Source: Roseicyclus marinus (GTDB lineage Bacteria > Pseudomonadota > Alphaproteobacteria > Rhodobacterales > Rhodobacteraceae). Taken from it: a stretch of 64,000 nt of DNA. Position 1 is the first letter of the stretch; each line of letters starts with the position of its first letter. A program made the position numbers and the translations under genes. This document shows positions 1-8,419 of this stretch, one piece after another. The stretch covers positions 685,001-749,000 of the forward strand of contig NZ_AP027266.1 in the NCBI RefSeq assembly GCF_036322625.1. The letters are read 5' to 3'. The notes under the pieces were generated by a model, which saw nothing but the letters and a program-made list of their open reading frames with translations, made no database searches and had not been told where the DNA came from.

Positions 1-669
1 GAGGATGGCGGTGGCGCTGAGGCCTTCGGCCCGGGCGAGCGCGGGCAGGTCGGTCAGGTAGTATTCGCCCGCCGCATTGTCGTTGGTGACCCTGGACAAA
101 AGGCGCAGGAGCGTTTGGGCGTCGGCGGCCAGAAGGCCGGAATTGCAGGTGTCGACAGCCAGTTCGGCGGGCGTGGCATCCTTGGCCTCGACGATGCGCT
201 CGAGCCGGTCGCCGTCGAGGATCAGGCGTCCGTAGCGGCCCGGATCGGCGGCGCGGAAGCCCAGGACCACGATGTCATGCGCGGCGCGCGCGGCCTGCAT
301 CGCGGCCAGCGTTTCGGGGCGAATGAACGGCGTATCGGCATAGAGGACGATGGCGTCGCCCTCGAAATCTGCAAGCGCATCAGCGGCTTGCAGGACGGCA
401 TGGCCAGTGCCCAGCTGCGGTTCCTGCCGGGCGCAGGTGGCAAATGGCATGAGGTCTTCGACGGCTTTTTCGACGGCTTCGGCGCCGTGGCCGGTGATCA
501 CGACGATGCGCGACGGCTCGAGCGTGGCGCCCGCGAAAAGCGCATGGGCGATGAGCGGCATGCCCCCCAGCTTGTGAAGCGGCTTGGGCAGGTCCGAGTT
601 CATCCGCGTGCCTTGTCCGGCAGCAAGAATGATGAGGGCGATGGGCCGTGTGGCCTGCGGTTCGGACAT
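1..669 (-). CDS. glmU: GlmU, partial: UDP-GlcNAc pyrophosphorylase half
   Basis: This is the N-terminal 223 residues of the bifunctional GlcNAc-1-phosphate uridyltransferase / glucosamine-1-phosphate acetyltransferase, which makes UDP-GlcNAc for peptidoglycan and LPS in the cytoplasm. The nucleotidyltransferase signature LAAGQGTRM is at residues 15-23, followed by GHGAEAV, QLGTGHAV and YADTPF, and by NSGLLAA and NAAGEYYLTD near the window edge. The reading frame is open to base 1. The left-handed beta-helix acetyltransferase half (the family is about 450 residues) lies outside the window. The start is the ATG before SEPQATRP. It is divergent from gph, as expected for a Rhodobacterales gph/glmU neighbourhood. 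Confidence 0.95.
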   Translation of the reverse strand, partial: MSEPQATRPIALIILAAGQGTRMNSDLPKPLHKLGGMPLIAHALFAGATLEPSRIVVITGHGAEAVEKAVEDLMPFATCARQEPQLGTGHAVLQAADALADFEGDAIVLYADTPFIRPETLAAMQAARAAHDIVVLGFRAADPGRYGRLILDGDRLERIVEAKDATPAELAVDTCNSGLLAADAQTLLRLLSRVTNDNAAGEYYLTDLPALARAEGLSATAIL

Positions 670-748
670 GGGTCTGCCTGCTTTCTCTTGCTTGCGCCCG
701 TTTTACCCATGGGCGGTTCCCGCGCAAGGCTGGGCTGCTTCACTTTGC

Positions 749-819
749 TTAACGCCCTGTTACAAACGGGGGCAGAAACTTGCCGAGATCTTAACGAAAC
801 GGCCGAAACCTTAACGAAA
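749..819. promoter_or_regulatory. TTAACG repeats in the glmU/gph divergent promoter region
   Basis: The 158-bp gap between glmU and gph holds TTAACGAAA at 791-799 and again at 811-819, exactly 20 bp apart (two helical turns), and a third TTAACG at 749-754. The spacing suggests a dimeric or cooperative binding site next to the gph start. No known regulator is assigned. Confidence 0.35.
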
Positions 820-827
820 GGCTACCC

Positions 828-1493
828 ATGCGCTGCGTGATTTTCGACCTCGACGGAACGCTGGCGGATACGGCGGGCGATCTGATCGCGGCGGCCAATG
901 CCGCGCTCGGGAGGATGGGCCATGCCCCGCAACTGGTCATGGGGGAGGATGACGGCGTGGCGCTGCGCGGCGGGCGGGCGATGCTGCGGCTGGCGGCCGA
1001 ACGGATGGCGCTCGAGGATGGCGGCGCGATGGTCGAGGCGGGCTATCCGCTGCTGCTGGAAGCCTATGGCGAGGCGATCGACACCCACACGATGCTCTAT
1101 CCCGGCGCGATGGAGGCGGTCGGGCGGTTGAAGGCGCGGGGCGTGGCCGTTGGCATCTGCACCAACAAGCCCGAGGGGCTGGCCGAGACGCTGTTGACCC
1201 GTCTGGGGGTGCGCGGGGAATTCGCGGCGCTGATCGGGGCCGATACGCTGCCGGTGCGCAAACCCGATCCCGCGCCGCTGCGCGAGGCGGTGATCCGCGC
1301 GGGGGGCGTGGTGGAGCGCTCGATCCTGATCGGGGATACGGTGACGGACCGCGAGACGGCGCGCGCCGCCGGGCGGCCCTGCGCGCTGGTCACCTTCGGG
1401 CCGACGGGGCGGGCGGTGGCCGATCTGGAGCCCGAGGCGCTGATCGAGCATTACGACGGGCTTGATGCGATCATCGACCGGTTGATCCCGTGA
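828..1493 (+). CDS. gph: Phosphoglycolate phosphatase (HAD superfamily)
   Basis: A 221-residue cytoplasmic HAD phosphatase. It most likely dephosphorylates 2-phosphoglycolate formed by Rubisco oxygenation or DNA repair. HAD motif I is FDLDGT with catalytic D7 and D9, motif II is in CTNKPEG, the conserved lysine is in RKPDPAP, and motif IV is IGDTVTD. The length is usual for Gph. AAAGG precedes the ATG. The stop overlaps the GTG start of the aminotransferase by four bases (GTGA), so the two are probably translationally coupled. Substrate is inferred from family and glmU synteny; related HADs act on other small phosphates. Confidence 0.85.
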   Translation: MRCVIFDLDGTLADTAGDLIAAANAALGRMGHAPQLVMGEDDGVALRGGRAMLRLAAERMALEDGGAMVEAGYPLLLEAYGEAIDTHTMLYPGAMEAVGRLKARGVAVGICTNKPEGLAETLLTRLGVRGEFAALIGADTLPVRKPDPAPLREAVIRAGGVVERSILIGDTVTDRETARAAGRPCALVTFGPTGRAVADLEPEALIEHYDGLDAIIDRLIP

Positions 1494-2749
1494 CGGGCAT
1501 TGACGACGCGGCCGTGCCCGCCAATTCTCGCACTATGGAAAAACCGGTTTTCACAGGCAAGTTCACCCAGCAAGAGCCGATCCCCGAGGCGGCGATCGAG
1601 GCTGCCGTCGCCGTGCTGCGCTCGGGGCGGTTGCATCGCTACAACCTGATCGGCGCGGAAGAGGGCGAGGTTTCGGCGCTGGAGCGCGAATTCGCGGCCT
1701 ATACGGGGGCGAAATATGCCCTGGCCGTCGCCTCGGGCGGCTATGCGATGGGCTGCGCGCTGAGGGCTTTGGGCGTGGGCCATGGCGACCGGGTTCTGTC
1801 GAACGGCTTCACGCTTGCACCGGTGCCGGGGGCGATTGCGAGCGTCGGGGCGGAGCCCGTTTTCGTCGAGACGACGCAAGCCCTGACCATCGACATCGAC
1901 GATCTGGCCGCAAAGGCGGATGCGACCGGGGCCAAGGTGCTGCTTCTGAGCCATATGCGCGGGCATATCTGCGACATGGATCGGCTGATGGAGGTGGCGC
2001 GTGCCCATGGTCTGCAGGTGATCGAGGATTGCGCCCATACGATGGGGGCGGCGTGGCGCGGTGTGCCGTCGGGGCGGCACGGGGTGATCGGCTGCTATTC
2101 GACCCAGACCTACAAGCACATGAATTCGGGCGAGGGCGGGTTGCTCGTGTCGGATGATGCGGAGGTGATGGCGCGGGCCATCATGCTGTCAGGCTCCTAC
2201 ATGCTGTTCGGGCGGCATGGTGCGGGGCCATCGGTCGATCATTTCGAGACGGTGAAATACGAAACGCCCAATGTGTCCGGGCGGATGGATCATCTGCGGG
2301 CCGCGATCCTGCGCCCGCAACTCGCGGACCTGCCCGCGCAGGTGGCGCGGTGGAACGCGCTTTACCGGACGCTGGAGGAAGGGTTGCGCAATCTGCCCGG
2401 TGTGCGGCTGATCGAGCGCCCGCCACAGGAAAGCATCGTCGGGTCGTCCTTTCAGTTCCTGTTGCCGGGATGGTCGGGCGAGGCGGTCCGCGCGCTGGTC
2501 GCGGCCTGTGGCGCGCGGGGGGTGGAGCTGAAATGGTTCGGGGCGGCGGAGCCTGTCGCCTTTACCTCGCGCTATGACAGCTGGCGTTATGCGCCGCCGC
2601 AACGGCTGCCCAGGACCGATGCGATCCTTGCGGGGCTGATCGACATGCGCCTGCCGCTGACATTCTCGGAGGCCGATGTGCGGCTGATCGGGTCGATCAT
2701 CCGGGACGAGGTCATGGGGGCAAGTCGGGATGCGGTTTTGTCATGTTGA
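1490..2749 (+). CDS. DegT/DnrJ/EryC1/StrS-family PLP aminotransferase
   Basis: A 419-residue fold-type I aminotransferase of the sugar-aminotransferase family. Such enzymes usually convert keto-sugar nucleotides to amino sugars for surface polysaccharide, using glutamate. The PLP-binding ED pair is E179-D180, and the Schiff-base lysine is K209 in QTYKHMNSGEGG. The GTG start at 1490 overlaps the gph stop. An in-frame ATG at 1535 (MEKPVFTG) is an alternative, and neither has an obvious ribosome site. With the adjacent methyltransferase it may be part of a small glycan-modification locus. The exact sugar cannot be told from sequence. Confidence 0.8.
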   Translation: MTGIDDAAVPANSRTMEKPVFTGKFTQQEPIPEAAIEAAVAVLRSGRLHRYNLIGAEEGEVSALEREFAAYTGAKYALAVASGGYAMGCALRALGVGHGDRVLSNGFTLAPVPGAIASVGAEPVFVETTQALTIDIDDLAAKADATGAKVLLLSHMRGHICDMDRLMEVARAHGLQVIEDCAHTMGAAWRGVPSGRHGVIGCYSTQTYKHMNSGEGGLLVSDDAEVMARAIMLSGSYMLFGRHGAGPSVDHFETVKYETPNVSGRMDHLRAAILRPQLADLPAQVARWNALYRTLEEGLRNLPGVRLIERPPQESIVGSSFQFLLPGWSGEAVRALVAACGARGVELKWFGAAEPVAFTSRYDSWRYAPPQRLPRTDAILAGLIDMRLPLTFSEADVRLIGSIIRDEVMGASRDAVLSC

Positions 2750-2841
2750 AGCGCCAGGATATCCGCTTCGTCTTGCGCGTGGTTGGCCAGAAATACGTGC
2801 AGCAGAATAAAGATGTTCCCTTTCGGAGTGTCGGTCCGTAG
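2743..2841 (+). CDS. Possible 32-residue peptide or 5' gene remnant
   Basis: An ATG at 2743 overlaps the last codons of the aminotransferase gene and opens a 32-codon frame (MLKRQDIRFVLRVVGQKYVQ...) ending in TAG at 2839-2841. The product is basic and unlike any family I recognise. Its position suggests either translational coupling to the upstream gene or the truncated start of a gene that the lower-G+C methyltransferase segment replaced. No independent ribosome site is seen. Confidence 0.25.
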   Translation: MLKRQDIRFVLRVVGQKYVQQNKDVPFRSVGP

Positions 2842-2888
2842 CAAATGTTGCGGCCCTTTGTATCCCGTGTACCAGGAAAACAGTAACG

Positions 2889-4286
2889 ATGTCGCAAGGT
2901 GGTCTGAAATCGGTCTTCGAAGGAATTGTCTGGCCGGGAGGTGGTTCAGAAACAGTTTCCGGGTCAGGATCAACGGTTTCCTATACGCACGGGCTGCGTC
3001 CTCAGCTCGAAACGCTTTTGCGGGACCTTCGAATAAGCTCGATCGTGGATGCGCCTTGTGGCGATTTCAACTGGATGAGCAAGGTTGATCTGGGGGATGC
3101 GACCTATACCGGGCTGGATATCGCCGACGCCTTGATCGCGCGCAACGTGGAGCGTTTCGCAGGCGAAAAACGTCGTTTTTTCGTTGCGGACGTTACCACT
3201 GATCCTTTGCCTTCGGCCGATCTTCTGATGTGCCGAGATCTCCTGCTCCACCTGCCTTTCGCCAATATTTTCGACCTTTTGGCGAATGTCGCGTCGTCCG
3301 ATTTTGCTTGGGTTCTCGTCTCGAATTATGTCAACGCGGAAAACAGGGACCTTGAAAAGGCCGGGCGCGCGCGGAAGGTCAATCTGGAACGCGAGCCGTT
3401 CGGGTTCACCTTGCCGCCGGAAGGGCGGAAAATCCCCGATTGGGTCAAGGGTTTCCCTGAACGGTATCTGTATCTTTTCCCGGGCGAAATTTTCCGTGCC
3501 CAGGCGCGCGCCATTCTCGAACGAAGGGACGACACGCTGCGACCGGTTGCACCGGCGCTCAAGCCCAAGTCCGCCAGACCCTCGACATCGGTCGATAGCC
3601 CACCCCGTCACTACAGCGCCTATCGCAATCGTTTTCCTGATCTACCCCTCGAACCCGTCATCGACGTGTCGCGCGAAAAGCTCGGTTTCTTCAGCAGCCA
3701 CGCGCCACGGCTTTTCGAATACCCATGGGTTCTCAAGACGCTCGCCGAGCTGGAGACGCGGTCCTGTGCTGATTTCGGGGCTGGCGTATCCCCCATCCCG
3801 TTGATGTTGGCGCAGCGTGGGAATGTTGTCGCGACCGTCGACAGGAGCGAACGAACGGTCGAAGTGAAGCCCGACGCCACCCTTACCGAGTGGGGTTTTC
3901 TCGATTATGCGGCGCTCGACCCACGGATCGTGTCTTTCAACCAGAGCTTCGAGGCCGTGGACTTTCCCACCGCGCTTGACGCCATCTATTCGATCAGCGT
4001 GATAGAACATGTACCGGCCAAGATCAGGCGACGGATCTTTGCCCATATGGGCTTGTTGCTGCCCAAGGGCGGTCATTTCGTGGCTACGCTCGACTTGAAG
4101 CCGGCAAGTCTCGATCTGTGGAATTCGGACCGGCGCAAGATCGTGGACCAGGTCGGTCACGGCACTTTGCAGGACCTGATTGACGAATTATCCGTCAATG
4201 GCCTGAAACTGGAGCACCTTCAGATAGAACGAGAGCTGCCCGGTGCCGGAACGGATGTCGCGGCACTTGTCTGTCGCATGATGTGA
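2889..4286 (+). CDS. Tandem class I SAM-dependent methyltransferase (two domains fused)
   Basis: A 465-residue protein with two Rossmann methyltransferase domains. Domain 1 (about residues 20-215) begins with an ESVSGSGST-like segment and has SAM motif I DAPCGDF at 54-60. That subfamily is common in glycan clusters. Domain 2 (about 270-465) has motif I DFGAG at 295-299 and a YSISVIEHVP motif IV-like strand. A basic, Pro/Ser-rich linker joins them at about 215-245. Start at ATG 2889 after AGGAAAA. Base composition is low for the window (66 G+C of 120 at 3181-3300), suggesting acquisition by transfer. Probable role: methylation of a surface sugar; substrate unknown. Confidence 0.75.
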   Translation: MSQGGLKSVFEGIVWPGGGSETVSGSGSTVSYTHGLRPQLETLLRDLRISSIVDAPCGDFNWMSKVDLGDATYTGLDIADALIARNVERFAGEKRRFFVADVTTDPLPSADLLMCRDLLLHLPFANIFDLLANVASSDFAWVLVSNYVNAENRDLEKAGRARKVNLEREPFGFTLPPEGRKIPDWVKGFPERYLYLFPGEIFRAQARAILERRDDTLRPVAPALKPKSARPSTSVDSPPRHYSAYRNRFPDLPLEPVIDVSREKLGFFSSHAPRLFEYPWVLKTLAELETRSCADFGAGVSPIPLMLAQRGNVVATVDRSERTVEVKPDATLTEWGFLDYAALDPRIVSFNQSFEAVDFPTALDAIYSISVIEHVPAKIRRRIFAHMGLLLPKGGHFVATLDLKPASLDLWNSDRRKIVDQVGHGTLQDLIDELSVNGLKLEHLQIERELPGAGTDVAALVCRMM

Positions 4287-4304
4287 TCGGACCCCTGAGG
4301 CCCT

Positions 4305-5948
4305 TCAGACCAGACGGGAATTTTCCTTGGCGGCGCGCACGAAGTCGCGGAACAGCGGGTGGGGCGCGAAGGGTTTGGATTTCAGTTCCGGGTGGAACTG
4401 GACGCCGATGAACCAGGGGTGATCCTCGACCTCGACGATCTCGGGCAGGCGGCCATCGGGGGACATGCCGGAAAAGCACAGGCCCTGCGCCTCCAAGGCC
4501 TCGCGATACTTGATGTCGACCTCGTAGCGGTGGCGGTGGCGTTCCTCGATGGCGAGCGATCCATAGACCTCGGCCACCTTGGAGCCTTCTTTCAGCACGG
4601 CGTCATAGGCCCCGAGCCGCATCGTGCCGCCCTTGGCGTCCGTCAGCTTGCGCTTGACCTTGTGGTTGCCCTGCACCCATTCCTTGAGGTGGTAGACGAC
4701 CGGCGTGAACCGCTTTTTCCCGGCCTCGTGGTCGAATTCCTCGGAGCCTGCATCGCCCAGGCTCGCGAGGTTGCGGGCCGCTTCGATCACGGCCATCTGC
4801 ATGCCCAGACAGATCCCCAGATAGGGCACCTTGCGCGTGCGGGCGAATTCGGCGGCCTTGATCTTGCCCTCGGTGCCGCGTTCGCCGAAGCCGCCGGGCA
4901 CGAGGATCGCGTCGAAGCCTTCGAGATACGGCGCCGGGTCCTCGCGTTCGAAGATCTCGGCGTCGATCCATTCGGCCTTGACCTTGACGCGGTTGGCCAT
5001 GCCGCCATGCGTCAGCGCCTCGGCGATGGATTTGTAGGCATCTTCGAGCTGGGTGTATTTGCCCACGATGGCAACCCGCACCTCGCCCTCGGGGTTGTGG
5101 ATGCGGTCGGCCACATCTTCCCAGATCGAGAGGTCGGGCTTGGGCGCGGGGCTGATCTGGAAGGCGTCGAGGACGGCCTGGTCCAGCCCTTCGCGGTGAT
5201 AGGCGAGCGGGGCCTCGTAGATCGAGGCGAGGTCCTGGGCCGCGATGACGGCATCGGGGCGGACATTGCAGAAAAGCGCGAGTTTCTCGCGTTCCTTGGC
5301 GGGGATCGGTCCTTCGGAGCGGCAGACGAGGATGTCGGGCGCGATGCCGATGGAGCGGAGTTCCTTGACCGAATGCTGCGTGGGCTTGGTTTTCAGCTCG
5401 CCCGAGGCCTTGATGAAGGGCAGAAGCGTCAGGTGCATGAAGATGCATTGGCCGCGCGGCTTTTCCTGGCCGAACTGGCGGATCGCTTCGAAAAACGGCA
5501 GGCCCTCGATGTCGCCGACGGTGCCGCCGATCTCGCAGAGCATGAAATCGACCTCGTCCTCGCCGATGCGGAGGAAATCCTTGATCTCGTTGGTGACGTG
5601 GGGAATCACCTGGATCGTTTTGCCGAGGTAATCGCCGCGCCGCTCTTTCTCGAGCACGTTGGAATAGATTCGGCCCGAGGAGACCGAATCCGTCATGCGG
5701 GCCGCGACGCCGGTGAAGCGTTCGTAATGGCCAAGGTCGAGATCGGTTTCCGCACCGTCATCGGTCACGAAAACCTCGCCATGTTCGAAGGGCGACATCG
5801 TGCCGGGATCGACGTTGAGATAGGGGTCGAGCTTGCGCAGGCGGACGGTGAAGCCGCGTGCCTGCAACAGCGCGCCCAGCGCCGCCGAGGCCAAACCCTT
5901 GCCAAGCGAGGAGACCACACCGCCGGTGATGAAAATATAGCGCGCCAT
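4305..5948 (-). CDS. pyrG: CTP synthase
   Basis: 547 residues, normal length. It converts UTP to CTP using ATP and glutamine, the last step of de novo pyrimidine nucleotide synthesis. The amidoligase domain opens with [17 protein letters not shown] and contains the P-loop-like SLGKG. The C-terminal class I glutaminase has the nucleophile cysteine in LGICLGMQ and the His-Glu pair in QFHPE near the end. The start is the ATG before ARYIFITGG; the frame stays open upstream but that extension is not conserved. secG lies immediately upstream on the same strand, a common alphaproteobacterial arrangement. Confidence 0.97.
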   Translation of the reverse strand: MARYIFITGGVVSSLGKGLASAALGALLQARGFTVRLRKLDPYLNVDPGTMSPFEHGEVFVTDDGAETDLDLGHYERFTGVAARMTDSVSSGRIYSNVLEKERRGDYLGKTIQVIPHVTNEIKDFLRIGEDEVDFMLCEIGGTVGDIEGLPFFEAIRQFGQEKPRGQCIFMHLTLLPFIKASGELKTKPTQHSVKELRSIGIAPDILVCRSEGPIPAKEREKLALFCNVRPDAVIAAQDLASIYEAPLAYHREGLDQAVLDAFQISPAPKPDLSIWEDVADRIHNPEGEVRVAIVGKYTQLEDAYKSIAEALTHGGMANRVKVKAEWIDAEIFEREDPAPYLEGFDAILVPGGFGERGTEGKIKAAEFARTRKVPYLGICLGMQMAVIEAARNLASLGDAGSEEFDHEAGKKRFTPVVYHLKEWVQGNHKVKRKLTDAKGGTMRLGAYDAVLKEGSKVAEVYGSLAIEERHRHRYEVDIKYREALEAQGLCFSGMSPDGRLPEIVEVEDHPWFIGVQFHPELKSKPFAPHPLFRDFVRAAKENSRLV

Positions 5949-6119
5949 GTCGAAAGCTCTCCCGCGTCGGGTGGGGCTGCGATGCGTCCGCAACCCTGTC
6001 TGCCAATCCCAATACCACGGGATTTGAGAATAACCGGATTCGGCCCGGTGCTGCAAGCCGAACCGCTACATCCTGTGAGGTAAAGCGGGCAAAGCCCCAG
6101 ATATACGAGGGTTTTCGCC

Positions 6120-6485
6120 TCAGTCGGTGCGCGGCGGCAGGGCCGGCGCATCCCCTGTGACCGGCGGCAAGAGCGCATCGGCGGGCGGCAGGAGCGAGCC
6201 GTCGGCGGCGGGTGCTTCCTCGGTCGTGCCTGCGCCCACGCGGTCGAGCACGGAGGACCCGGCGGAGTTCTGCGCGGCGATGATCGTCAGGGTGATCGAG
6301 GTGGCCAGAAACGCGATGGCGAAGGCCCAGGTCAATTTGCCCAGCGCCGTCGCGGCCTGCCGGCCCGTCATCACGCCGCCGCCGCCGCCCATGCCGAGCC
6401 CACCTCCTTCGGAGCGCTGCAAGAGCACGACACCGATGAGGCAGATCGCGAGGATCAGGTGCACGACGAGGATGACGTTTTCCAT
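6120..6485 (-). CDS. secG: Preprotein translocase subunit SecG
   Basis: A 121-residue inner-membrane protein of the SecYEG channel. Helix 1 (about residues 3-22, VILVVHLILAICLIGVVLLQ) is followed by the conserved SEGGGLGMGGGGG loop. Helix 2 (about 48-68) is followed by a Pro/Ala-rich acidic tail typical of alphaproteobacterial SecG. It is transcribed toward pyrG, 171 bp away. Confidence 0.95.
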   Translation of the reverse strand: MENVILVVHLILAICLIGVVLLQRSEGGGLGMGGGGGVMTGRQAATALGKLTWAFAIAFLATSITLTIIAAQNSAGSSVLDRVGAGTTEEAPAADGSLLPPADALLPPVTGDAPALPPRTD

Positions 6486-6800
6486 GGGCGGGGTCCCTTT
6501 GCGAGGCCGGGCTCGTAATTTCGCGTCTCTCTATGGGATGCGGCATGCCGCCGCAAGACCCGTACCAACAACCATAGCGCGAGTAGGGCTTTCTTGCGCA
6601 AGTATTTTGTTGCAAGTGAAGCGAAGGACCCGGCGGGACACGAATGTATACCGCGACTTTGCCGCGACCCGTGGCGGGATGCGATGCGCGGCGGCATGTC
6701 GCATCTTTCGACAAGGATGGCGTGGCGGGCGAGATGCCGCTTTCAACCCGGGCACGGCCCCGGTATAGCCGCCCGTGGCTTGAAAACCGGAGGACCCGCC
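6486..6800. other. 315-bp gap between divergent secG and purA
   Basis: No gene is supported here. The frame of purA happens to stay open through much of it but codes nothing conserved. A perfect 10-bp dyad CTTGCGCAAG lies at 6593-6602, with a further GCAAG a few bases on. This is the likely site of the two divergent promoters. Confidence 0.4.
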
Positions 6801-8096
6801 ATGGCCAATGTTGTCGTCGTCGGCGCCCAGTGGGGCGATGAAGGCAAAGGCAAGATCGTCGATTGGTTGTCCGAGCGCGCCGATGTGATCGCGCGTTTCC
6901 AGGGCGGTCACAATGCCGGCCACACGCTGGTGATCGACGGCAAGGTCTACAAGCTGAACGCGCTGCCCTCGGGCGTGGTGCGCGGCGGCAAGCTGAGTGT
7001 CATCGGCAATGGCGTGGTGCTGGACCCCTGGCACCTGGTGGGGGAGATCGCCTCGATCCGGCAGCAGGGCGTCGATATCACGCCCGAGACGCTGATGATC
7101 GCGGAGAACACGCCGCTGATCCTGCCGATCCACGGTGAACTGGATCGCGCGCGGGAGGAAGCGGCAAGCGCCGGGACCAAGATCGGCACGACGGGGCGCG
7201 GCATCGGCCCGGCCTATGAGGACAAGGTGGGCCGCCGGTCGGTGCGGGTGGCGGACCTGGCCGATGATGCGACGTTGCAGGCGCGGGTCGACCGGGCGTT
7301 GCAGCATCACAACCCGCTGCGGCGGGGGCTTGGCATCGAGGAGGTCGACCGCGACGCGCTGCTCGACAAATTGCGCGCCATCGCGCCCGAGATCCTGCCC
7401 TATGCCGCGCCGGTGTGGAAAGTGCTGAACGAGAACCGCAAGGCCGGGAAGCGCATCCTGTTCGAAGGGGCGCAGGGCGCTCTACTGGACATCGATTTCG
7501 GGACCTATCCTTTCGTCACCTCGTCCAACGTGATCGCGGGGCAGGCGGCGACGGGCGTGGGGATCGGGCCCACGGCCATCGATTACGTTCTGGGCATCGT
7601 CAAAGCCTATACGACCCGCGTGGGCGAGGGGCCGTTCCCGACGGAATTGACCGATGCCGATGGCCAGCGGCTGGGCGAGCGGGGCCGCGAATTCGGCACG
7701 GTGACGGGGCGCAAGCGGCGCTGTGGCTGGTTCGACGCCTGCCTCGTGCGCCAGACCTGCGCCACGAGCGGGGTCAAGGGCATCGCGCTGACCAAGCTCG
7801 ACGTGCTGGACGGGTTCGAGACGCTGCGGATCTGCGTGGGCTATGACCTGGACGGCCAGCGGCTGGATTACCTGCCGACGGCGGCCGAGCAACAGGCGCG
7901 CTGCGTGCCGGTCTACGAGGAGATGCCGGGGTGGTCCGCCTCGACCGAGGGGGCGCGCAGCTGGGCCGATCTGCCGGGCGAGGCGGTGAAATACGTGCGC
8001 CGCATCGAGGAGTTGATCGAATGCCCGGTGGCCCTACTGTCCACCTCACCCGAGCGGGATGACACGATCCTTGTCACCGACCCGTTCGCGGACTGA
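6801..8096 (+). CDS. purA: Adenylosuccinate synthetase
   Basis: 431 residues. It condenses IMP and aspartate with GTP to adenylosuccinate, the first committed step to AMP. The start [10 protein letters not shown] is preceded by GGAGGA with good spacing. The phosphate loop GDEGKGK is at residues 12-18, and [26 protein letters not shown] and the C-terminal LTKLDVLDG blocks are all present. A DUF2842 protein gene follows 26 bp downstream on the same strand. Confidence 0.97.
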   Translation: MANVVVVGAQWGDEGKGKIVDWLSERADVIARFQGGHNAGHTLVIDGKVYKLNALPSGVVRGGKLSVIGNGVVLDPWHLVGEIASIRQQGVDITPETLMIAENTPLILPIHGELDRAREEAASAGTKIGTTGRGIGPAYEDKVGRRSVRVADLADDATLQARVDRALQHHNPLRRGLGIEEVDRDALLDKLRAIAPEILPYAAPVWKVLNENRKAGKRILFEGAQGALLDIDFGTYPFVTSSNVIAGQAATGVGIGPTAIDYVLGIVKAYTTRVGEGPFPTELTDADGQRLGERGREFGTVTGRKRRCGWFDACLVRQTCATSGVKGIALTKLDVLDGFETLRICVGYDLDGQRLDYLPTAAEQQARCVPVYEEMPGWSASTEGARSWADLPGEAVKYVRRIEELIECPVALLSTSPERDDTILVTDPFAD

Positions 8097-8122
8097 CTTA
8101 GACAGACCCGGAAGGGGCATCC

Positions 8123-8350
8123 ATGGCGCTCAGCTACAAGACCCGGCGGAGGTTGTCGCTGGTCATCCTGATCTTCGGCCTGCCTGCCTATATCGCGTTG
8201 GCCTGGTGGATCATGAGCCTGTTCGAGAGGCCGTCGATCTGGCTGGAGCTGGGGATCTACACGATCCTCGGCATCCTGTGGGCGCTGCCGCTCAAGGCGG
8301 TGTTCAAAGGGGTGGGCCAGGCCGACCCGGACGCGCCGCCGCGCGAGTGA
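8123..8350 (+). CDS. DUF2842 small membrane protein
   Basis: 75 residues with two predicted membrane helices (about 11-30 and 41-60) and a basic N-terminus (SYKTRRR). It matches my recollection of DUF2842, a short alphaproteobacterial family of unknown function often next to purA. It is probably co-transcribed with purA and ends just before a terminator. Confidence 0.75.
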   Translation: MALSYKTRRRLSLVILIFGLPAYIALAWWIMSLFERPSIWLELGIYTILGILWALPLKAVFKGVGQADPDAPPRE

Positions 8351-8370
8351 CCACGGGCGCATCCATGCGA

Positions 8371-8400
8371 AAAGGCCCCGCAGGAGGATGCGGGGCCTTT
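8371..8400. terminator. Bidirectional Rho-independent terminator
   Basis: Perfect 11-bp stem AAAGGCCCCGC / GCGGGGCCTTT with an 8-base loop (8382-8389). The A and T runs at the two ends let it serve both the purA operon and the convergent gene ending at 8420. Confidence 0.85.
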
Positions 8401-8419
8401 CGCGTTTTCAGGCGCGCGT

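Noticed and set aside
4359-6083. 574-codon open frame on the plus strand
   Set aside because: Antisense to pyrG, which is certain from its motifs.
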